From: Flavobacteriales bacterium
Lineage (GTDB): Bacteria; Bacteroidota; Bacteroidia; NS11-12g; UBA955
Reading direction: 5' to 3'
DNA length: 5,907 bases
Assembly: GCA_947472115.1 (NCBI GenBank)
Contig: CANIZU010000121.1
Coordinates: forward strand, 1 to 5,907
Positions 1 through 4,683 of this stretch are shown here, piece after piece. The notes under the pieces were generated by a model. The model saw only the letters and a program-made list of their open reading frames with translations. It made no database searches and was not told where the DNA came from. A program made the translations under genes and the position numbers. Each line of letters starts with the position of its first letter. Position 1 is the stretch's first letter.

Positions 1-81
1 GCATTTTTTACCACCCAAAGCAATGGTTCTTTTGAATTGAAAAATCTGCGTTTCGGTTTTAATATAGTGAGGAGATGGTGA
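1..81 (+). CDS. C-terminal end of an upstream gene (partial, unidentified)
   Basis: Frame 1 is open from the first base to a TGA at 79-81, while the other two plus-strand frames close within about 40 bases. The 26 visible residues end in GSFELKNLRFGFNIVRRW. This alternates hydrophobic and polar residues and finishes in Trp, which would suit the last strand of a beta-barrel or beta-rich envelope protein, but the fragment is too short to assign. The Shine-Dalgarno sequence of the next gene lies inside this frame and its likely ATG at 84 comes 2 bp after the stop, so the two genes are probably co-transcribed and translationally coupled. No promoter-like element is evident in these bases, which agrees with that. 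An open frame of this length could also arise by chance. Confidence 0.5.
   Translation, partial: AFFTTQSNGSFELKNLRFGFNIVRRW
69..74 (+). promoter_or_regulatory. Shine-Dalgarno sequence deciding the start of the beta-barrel gene
   Basis: GAGGAG at 69-74 is a strong anti-16S match. It directly abuts the ATG at 75, which is too close for use, but sits 9 bp upstream of the in-frame ATG at 84. This favours initiation at 84 over 75. It is the only clear Shine-Dalgarno sequence before a gene in this window. Confidence 0.6.
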
Positions 82-83
82 TC

Positions 84-1085
84 ATGAACAACAAAACAAT
101 GACTGAAATGATCAAAAAAATGACGGTGGCATACATCACTACGCTGATATCTTCGCCCATTTTCGCTCAAGAAGATAGTAGTTTTTCTCTGTTCGATGAA
201 CCCAAGGCCCCAATCGCTGAGAAGGTTCAATTTGCTTTTAAGACCACGAAAGTGGTGAATCTTCAGAGCATAGAATTGATTGATGCGGGTGTTTTTGATT
301 TCAAAATGAGCCATCGCTTTGGTGCTTTAAATAGTGGCGCAGCGAAATTTAACTCAGAGGATGCTGTGAATGCCTTTGGGCTGGATGTAGCCACAATCCG
401 ATTGGGTGGAGAATATGGAGTGAATAATAACCTAATGGTTGGCTTGGGTCGCTACAACGTAAAGTCGGAAAAAGGAGTAGATGCCTATGTGAAATATCGC
501 CTCATGCACCAAACTTCCGACAACAAAAAGCCGCTTTCAATATTATTGATGGCTGCCGTGGATTACAAAAATACCCAATACAATAGAACCATAATTGGCA
601 TAAATGGACCCGTTTCCGTACCCTGGGGAATCACAGGCAAACAACGTCTTTCGTTCGTAGGACAAGTAATCATCGGAAAAAAAGTGAACGACGATTTTTC
701 TTGGGTGATTTCTCCCACTGTGGTTCGTTCGGGTTTGAATCAAGTTTACAATGGATCCACTGAATCTTTTGTGTCAACTGGCGCCCCTCAAACCCAAATT
801 GCATTGGGCATGGGCTTCAGAAATAAATTGAGCGCTCGTACATCGCTGAATATGGAATACATTCCCATTTTGAATGGAAATGGTACGTTTTATAATAGTT
901 TTTCTGTCGGATTCGACATAGAAACGGGTGGTCACGTGTTTCAGGTTGATTTCACGAACAGCTTAGGGATGAACGAATCCTTGTTTATTTCTAGAAATGC
1001 CGATCGTTGGGGTGCTGCTGGCGTGCGATTGGGCTTCAATTTGCACCGCGTATTTACTGTGGTAGATCCGTCGCATTTTAAATAG
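84..1085 (+). CDS. DUF5777 family outer-membrane beta-barrel protein
   Basis: This encodes a 333-residue protein if started at the ATG at 84; an in-frame ATG at 75 would add three residues. Residues 1-28 look like a signal peptide: two lysines, a hydrophobic stretch, then IFA before Gln29. The mature part is rich in alternating strands. It carries the blocks I associate with the Bacteroidota DUF5777 family: FKTTKVVNLQS (52-62), FDFKMSHRFG (71-80), a GLDVATIRLGGEYG segment around 99-112, GHVFQVDFTNS (283-293) and RLGFNLHRVFTV (315-326). From family knowledge it should be an outer-membrane barrel. These genes often sit near YceI-like or cytochrome c genes, but no such partner is visible here and the transported or bound ligand is unknown. 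It is probably the last gene of an operon entering from the left. The stop TAG at 1083-1085 lies 4 bp from the stop of the convergent neighbour. Family assignment is from memory of motifs. Confidence 0.85.
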   Translation: MNNKTMTEMIKKMTVAYITTLISSPIFAQEDSSFSLFDEPKAPIAEKVQFAFKTTKVVNLQSIELIDAGVFDFKMSHRFGALNSGAAKFNSEDAVNAFGLDVATIRLGGEYGVNNNLMVGLGRYNVKSEKGVDAYVKYRLMHQTSDNKKPLSILLMAAVDYKNTQYNRTIIGINGPVSVPWGITGKQRLSFVGQVIIGKKVNDDFSWVISPTVVRSGLNQVYNGSTESFVSTGAPQTQIALGMGFRNKLSARTSLNMEYIPILNGNGTFYNSFSVGFDIETGGHVFQVDFTNSLGMNESLFISRNADRWGAAGVRLGFNLHRVFTVVDPSHFK

Positions 1086-1089
1086 ATTT

Positions 1090-3255
1090 TTACATCTCGC
1101 CATATAAATTAGGGTTTCCTTTGTAAAGTCCGATCATGTATTGGCTTGCACTGGTGATTTGGATTCTCAATTCTGTATAAGACTCCCAACCGGGGATATC
1201 GGCGAGTTTGAGGGCGTGCAGGGCGTATTTGAAGCCCGCTTGTTGGTAATCTGCAATTTTGGTGCTGCGCCAATCGATCTGATGGGTATTTTGGAGGATT
1301 TTATCAGAAAAGTAATGTTTTTCCGGTTTGCTTGGATTACAAAGTGATGTTTGAATTTCACCGTCCGCGTCTGCGACTTTCACCACAATCAGGATGACAT
1401 CATTGGGTGATGGTTCAAATTGACTGAGTTTTATTGTGGTTGATAATAGTGTAGTGTCTGACGTGTTATGAATGAATTGTGCGTTCAGCAGGTGGAAATC
1501 TTTCGGGGTAAACTGAGGCACACGGGGCTCGGCTAGGGTTGACCATTCGCCACCGATGAGGAATTCGTGCGCACGGGTAATTGGCTTGGGGGATTCACTG
1601 TTCTTTTTTTTGTTCGATTTCGCCGTCGCTAAAGTTGGGGTAAGATTAGTTTGCGATGGGGTTGATGTAAACGGTTCTTGGTATCGCGATGAATAATTGA
1701 AATGCGATTCTATCAATGGTAGGAGCCAAGGTTGACTGCCCGATTGAAGTCCCAAAAACACCTGGGCGCCGGGCTTTAGAGACTTGATTTTCTCAGCGAT
1801 GAATCGAAGGGTTGGCCCATGGGATTCGAAATATTCTGTGGGGGTTCTGTCCGAGAATTTGTGTTTATGTAAGATTTGGCTTCTGTGGAATTGGTAATTG
1901 TCGGCCGGGCCATCAAGCCAAATGTGTAGGTCACTTTTTAATGGGATCGCCTTGAGAAGTTTCGATTGTTCCTGGGAAAAGGCGATGGATTGTTCGACGA
2001 TGCGGTGATGGGTTCCTTTTCGTTCTAGGGTGAGGAACTGTTTTTGGTAGAGGGTATTGAACAGAAACAGGGCTGGAATGAGCAGCGCCAAGGGCTGGGT
2101 GAGCATTTGAAACCGGTTAATTCCGTTTTTTGTTTGCCCGAATTGATTTCGGAGTGTGGCGATGCCGGATGACGCAACCAATATGAGCAAGGGGAAGGCA
2201 AAGTACAGCGCGTTGTTTTGAAGTATGGGCGCTCGAACCACGGAATAAGTGTATCCCAAGGTGAAGACCATCAGGAAGCCCAATGTGAGCAGGAGGGTGG
2301 GTTGTTGAAGGATGCGCTTGAACGACGCTGGTTTTGGTAGATAGGCGATTCTAATGTGGAATTGTAGGGCATAGAGAATGCTGCCAACAAAGAGGATAAG
2401 GATGGGCAGGGAATGGCCGGTAGCGAATTGCAGAAATTGCCAAAGAAATTGGGGTGTGGGTTGGTTAAGCCATCCGAGTCCGCCGAGTTGAAATTGAGCG
2501 AAGGTGAGGGGCAGGTGGGGGAGATAGAATAGGAAGGCAAAGGTGACTGGCAGAAAGAGAATATAGGAGGGATGTAGACCTTGTGTATGGTTGGAAGGGT
2601 TGGTTGGGATTTTGGGTTGGATGAGAAGTAGGGCGATGAAGGATGCGCCGGCCGTTAGGCCGGCGAAATAATGGAAGTAGGCGGCGCCCGCCTGGGCGCC
2701 GCCTAACTTCATCGCGAACCAGCCCATCTGACTTGGTAGCAAAACATCGCCATTCGAATCCCTATTTTTTAATAAGCCCAATACCAAATTCCACGACCCC
2801 AATACAAATGGCAATGCAAAAATGTAAGGTCGGATCCAAATGCCCATATTGGCCTGCCACCACATTAGTCCCATCATCGCAACCGCCCAAAAAGCCGCTT
2901 CATATCCAAACAATGTTTTGGCCATGCGATGAAATTGACACAATACCCCAATAGAAAATACGGCTGTGAAAATTCGCGGCCACAAAACATCACTGCCCGC
3001 TAAAGAAATCCACCACCATATAATCGTTTGCAGTCCCGCAGGATGTCCGTCCACCGCCACCCCCTGGTGCAAATGCGCGTGCCAATCCTTGGCCTGCATC
3101 GCCCGGAAAACCGCGCTGAGCTCATCGTAACCCCAGGCCCGACCGTCGATCCCCACAAATCGGAGAGCAATACTGCCCAAAATAACCAAAATCCATCCCA
3201 GCTGAAAAAAACGAGGTGTTTTCCCAAAGGATTCTTTGATTTGTTGAAACGACAT
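1090..3255 (-). CDS. Polytopic membrane glycosyltransferase, GT39/ArnT/PMT-like (GT-C fold)
   Basis: The 721-residue protein has a hydrophobic N-terminal half and a hydrophilic C-terminal part. TM1 is about 18-36. It is followed by WGYDELSAVF, whose Asp44-Glu45 fits the acidic pair in the first extracytoplasmic loop of GT-C enzymes, and by DGHPAG (69-74), matching the family's HPP-like loop motif. Further membrane segments fall near 75-110, 119-162, 186-212, 229-250, 280-300, 319-340, 348-367 and 386-402, roughly eleven in all. HYFAG at 195-199 resembles the HYFG motif common in such enzymes. Relatives transfer a sugar from a polyprenyl-phosphate donor on the outer face of the inner membrane; donor and acceptor cannot be told here. 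Residues about 405-721 are extramembrane, with a Ser/Thr/Pro/Lys-rich linker at 528-560 and a beta-rich end (586-718). The ATG lies 3 bp after the upstream gene's stop, with no Shine-Dalgarno, suggesting coupling. Base skew reverses inside the gene at two hairpins. Confidence 0.8.
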   Translation of the reverse strand: MSFQQIKESFGKTPRFFQLGWILVILGSIALRFVGIDGRAWGYDELSAVFRAMQAKDWHAHLHQGVAVDGHPAGLQTIIWWWISLAGSDVLWPRIFTAVFSIGVLCQFHRMAKTLFGYEAAFWAVAMMGLMWWQANMGIWIRPYIFALPFVLGSWNLVLGLLKNRDSNGDVLLPSQMGWFAMKLGGAQAGAAYFHYFAGLTAGASFIALLLIQPKIPTNPSNHTQGLHPSYILFLPVTFAFLFYLPHLPLTFAQFQLGGLGWLNQPTPQFLWQFLQFATGHSLPILILFVGSILYALQFHIRIAYLPKPASFKRILQQPTLLLTLGFLMVFTLGYTYSVVRAPILQNNALYFAFPLLILVASSGIATLRNQFGQTKNGINRFQMLTQPLALLIPALFLFNTLYQKQFLTLERKGTHHRIVEQSIAFSQEQSKLLKAIPLKSDLHIWLDGPADNYQFHRSQILHKHKFSDRTPTEYFESHGPTLRFIAEKIKSLKPGAQVFLGLQSGSQPWLLPLIESHFNYSSRYQEPFTSTPSQTNLTPTLATAKSNKKKNSESPKPITRAHEFLIGGEWSTLAEPRVPQFTPKDFHLLNAQFIHNTSDTTLLSTTIKLSQFEPSPNDVILIVVKVADADGEIQTSLCNPSKPEKHYFSDKILQNTHQIDWRSTKIADYQQAGFKYALHALKLADIPGWESYTELRIQITSASQYMIGLYKGNPNLYGEM
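2521..2640 (-). promoter_or_regulatory. Candidate intragenic rut-like (C-rich, G-poor) transcript segment
   Basis: On the transcribed (minus) sense this 120-nt stretch of the glycosyltransferase gene holds about 49 C and only 6 G, with frequent TC and CC dinucleotides. That is the composition associated with Rho loading sites. The bias continues more weakly to about 2101. It lies directly downstream, in transcript order, of two hairpins. During active translation ribosomes would mask it, so any action would require uncoupled translation. It may simply reflect a Pro/Leu/Thr/Ser-rich membrane segment. Confidence 0.3.
2646..2665. repeat. Perfect GC-rich inverted repeat, 8-bp stem, 4-nt loop
   Basis: CGCCGGCC (2646-2653) and GGCCGGCG (2658-2665) are exact reverse complements around a GTTA loop. 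It lies within the glycosyltransferase reading frame and encodes residues 197-204 (FAGLTAGA on the minus strand). No T-run follows on either strand, so it does not look like an intrinsic terminator. Its function is unknown. Confidence 0.75.
2678..2705. repeat. Perfect GC-rich inverted repeat, 12-bp stem, 4-nt loop
   Basis: TAGGCGGCGCCC (2678-2689) and GGGCGCCGCCTA (2694-2705) are exact reverse complements around a GCCT loop. Three more pairs (AAG at 2675-2677 with CTT at 2707-2709) are possible across one bulged base at 2706. It encodes residues 184-193 (LGGAQAGAAY) of the glycosyltransferase and is only 12 bp from the neighbouring 8-bp hairpin. It is much more GC-rich than its surroundings and has no terminator-like T-run. 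Confidence 0.8.
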
Positions 3256-3258
3256 GAT

Positions 3259-4521
3259 TTAGGTTTTTTGCTTCGATTTCTGTGCCGATGGAAATAAGAT
3301 GTTGTTCAATATCAAACGGTATCCTGGGCTATTTGGATGTAAGTTCAAATCAGTGGGAGCCTCGCCCACAAAATGCTGATAATCTTCAGGGTCGTGACCG
3401 CCAAAAAACGTCCATGTGCCTTTTCCGAATTCCCCATGGAGATATCGAGCTTCATTTAGCAAAGCGTTTTCGCCCATCACCAAGACATCGCTTCGAACCA
3501 AATGGCTTCGATAGGCGGTGGTTTGACCCATAAAGCCCTTGATGGTTTTGGTGTGGTTCTGACAAAGTATGCTGGGGATCAAATCCCATTTGGCGGAGTA
3601 GTCGAATAGGGTGAATAAATCGTTTTCTTCGGAAACTGCCCTGGTCCTTGGGTCGACATCGATATTCGAGAATTCATAAAAATAGGGGTCCGAATTCAGT
3701 GCAAAGTCCTTAAAGGCGATGCAGTTGTCGAAGTTTAACTTGCTTTGCGCATTCTGATCTGCGGGTGTGCCATCGAACATACTTTCGCAGATATCGGTGG
3801 ATTCCGCGGCCATGGCTATGTCGTAGGTGTCGGTGGCACTGCACATCGCAAAGAGAAATCCTCCGCCAAGCATGAAATCTCGGATTTTTTTCACGACCGC
3901 CAATTTGAGTTCTCTGTTTGATCCAAAACCGTGTTTGGCGGCCATGGCTTCTGCTTCCGCGACTTCGGATTGGTACCATGGGGCAGAGGCGTAGCTTGAG
4001 TAAAATTTACCATATTGTCCGGTAAAGTCCTCATGGTGAAGGTGTAGCCAATCGTATTCCAGGATTTTTCCGCTGAGAACTTCATCGTCGAATATCACAT
4101 CGTAAGGAATCTCGGCATAGGTGAGTACTAGGGTAACGGCATCGTCCCAGGGTTGCTTGGTTTTGGGAGAGTACACGGCGATTTTAGGGGCATTGAGCAG
4201 TTTTACCGCGTTTAGGTTGGCCGCAGGGTCTTGGACTTGGGTGATGATGGCGTTGGCCGCGGCATCGGAAATGGTTTCATAGGAAACGCCTCTAACTTTG
4301 CATTCGCGTTCGGCGTCTTGGGAATATTGAAACATGAATGAGCCCCCGTTGTAGTTGAGCAGCCATTGAACTTCTTGTTTTTGTTTGAGCAGCCAAAATG
4401 CAATTCCATACGACTTTAGATGATTTTTTTGCGATTCATCCATGGGAATGAGAATTTGCATGGCATGGGCCGTGGTGCTGAAGGCGAAAAGTAATAGGAG
4501 TGTAAGTTTGAGCCTCGACAT
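3259..4521 (-). CDS. Secreted protein of the Bacteroidota 'asparagine synthetase B' family (GATase-like signature)
   Basis: This 420-residue protein starts with a good signal peptide (MSRLKLTLLLLFAFSTTAHA, cleavage after Ala20). The mature protein opens with ILIPMDESQKNHLKSYGIAF, and its end has GGHDPEDYQH (374-383) and NSPGYRLILNN (397-407). I recognise these from Bacteroidota proteins labelled asparagine synthetase B. That label is doubtful: there is no N-terminal nucleophile cysteine and no SGGxDS ATP-pyrophosphatase motif, and the protein is exported. GGGFLFAMCSATD (219-231) has the look of a nucleophile elbow with Cys227. Together with His376 or His383 and nearby Glu379, this would suit a class-I glutamine-amidotransferase-like fold, but that is inference. 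WLHLHHEDF (158-166) could bind metal or substrate. It is the first gene of a two-gene minus-strand unit with the membrane glycosyltransferase 3 bp downstream, pointing to work on an envelope glycan or glycoconjugate. No other function is proposed. Confidence 0.8.
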   Translation of the reverse strand: MSRLKLTLLLLFAFSTTAHAMQILIPMDESQKNHLKSYGIAFWLLKQKQEVQWLLNYNGGSFMFQYSQDAERECKVRGVSYETISDAAANAIITQVQDPAANLNAVKLLNAPKIAVYSPKTKQPWDDAVTLVLTYAEIPYDVIFDDEVLSGKILEYDWLHLHHEDFTGQYGKFYSSYASAPWYQSEVAEAEAMAAKHGFGSNRELKLAVVKKIRDFMLGGGFLFAMCSATDTYDIAMAAESTDICESMFDGTPADQNAQSKLNFDNCIAFKDFALNSDPYFYEFSNIDVDPRTRAVSEENDLFTLFDYSAKWDLIPSILCQNHTKTIKGFMGQTTAYRSHLVRSDVLVMGENALLNEARYLHGEFGKGTWTFFGGHDPEDYQHFVGEAPTDLNLHPNSPGYRLILNNILFPSAQKSKQKT

Positions 4522-4534
4522 GCTGTTTAAATCC

Positions 4535-4542
4535 CAAAGATA
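4535..4542 (-). promoter_or_regulatory. Candidate Bacteroidota -7 promoter element for the minus-strand operon
   Basis: Read on the minus strand, TATCTTTG matches the Bacteroidota TAnnTTTG -7 consensus exactly. It ends 13 bp upstream of the ATG at 4521, so transcription from it would give a leader of only about 9 nt. No convincing TTG/TTTG -33 element lies at the usual distance, which weakens the call. Confidence 0.35.
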
Positions 4543-4587
4543 ATTGAAGAAAATGCGGTTTTGTTTTTATTGGAACGATTTTTCACC

Positions 4588-4595
4588 TATAATTG
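4588..4595 (+). promoter_or_regulatory. Candidate -7/-10 element upstream of rho
   Basis: TATAATTG has one mismatch to the Bacteroidota TAnnTTTG element and contains a perfect TATAAT. A TTTG at 4560-4563 could serve as the -33 box, although the 24-bp gap is longer than usual. Use of this promoter would leave a rho leader of roughly 80 nt, enough for leader-based control. Tentative. Confidence 0.3.
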
Positions 4596-4640
4596 CGATG
4601 TAGTTCTGAATTGCGCGTCTGCAATCCAACCAAATCTAAG

Positions 4641-4683
4641 TATTATTTATCCCTTAAAATTCTTGTATACTATTATTATTTAT
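4641..4683 (+). repeat. Direct repeat TATTATTTAT flanking the rho leader end
   Basis: TATTATTTAT occurs at 4641-4650 and again at 4674-4683, the second copy running into the rho ATG. The copies start 33 bp apart, about three helical turns. The intervening DNA is also AT-rich, so chance is a real possibility. A protein or Rho itself binding here could affect rho initiation, but nothing else supports this. Confidence 0.35.

Noticed and set aside
2646..2705. Hairpins as intrinsic terminators
   Set aside because: No T-tract follows either stem on either strand, and the hairpins lie inside an intact reading frame.
2643..2954. A 103-codon plus-strand open frame starting MRRPLGRRN
   Set aside because: It is antisense to the glycosyltransferase membrane region, its start is made of the palindrome sequence, and its composition is not protein-like.
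2101..3240. Replication terminus or origin as the cause of the skew change
   Set aside because: The positive-to-negative flip is terminus-like, but it is far too local and strong. Skew is positive again in the next gene, and I saw no dif-like or DnaA-box cluster.
3259..4521. Genuine asparagine synthetase B function
   Set aside because: It has a signal peptide and lacks the AsnB catalytic motifs, so the common database label is not supported by the sequence.
4666..4671. TATACT as the rho -10 box
   Set aside because: It lies only 10 bp before the ATG, which would leave almost no leader, and no -35 or -33 partner is placed correctly.
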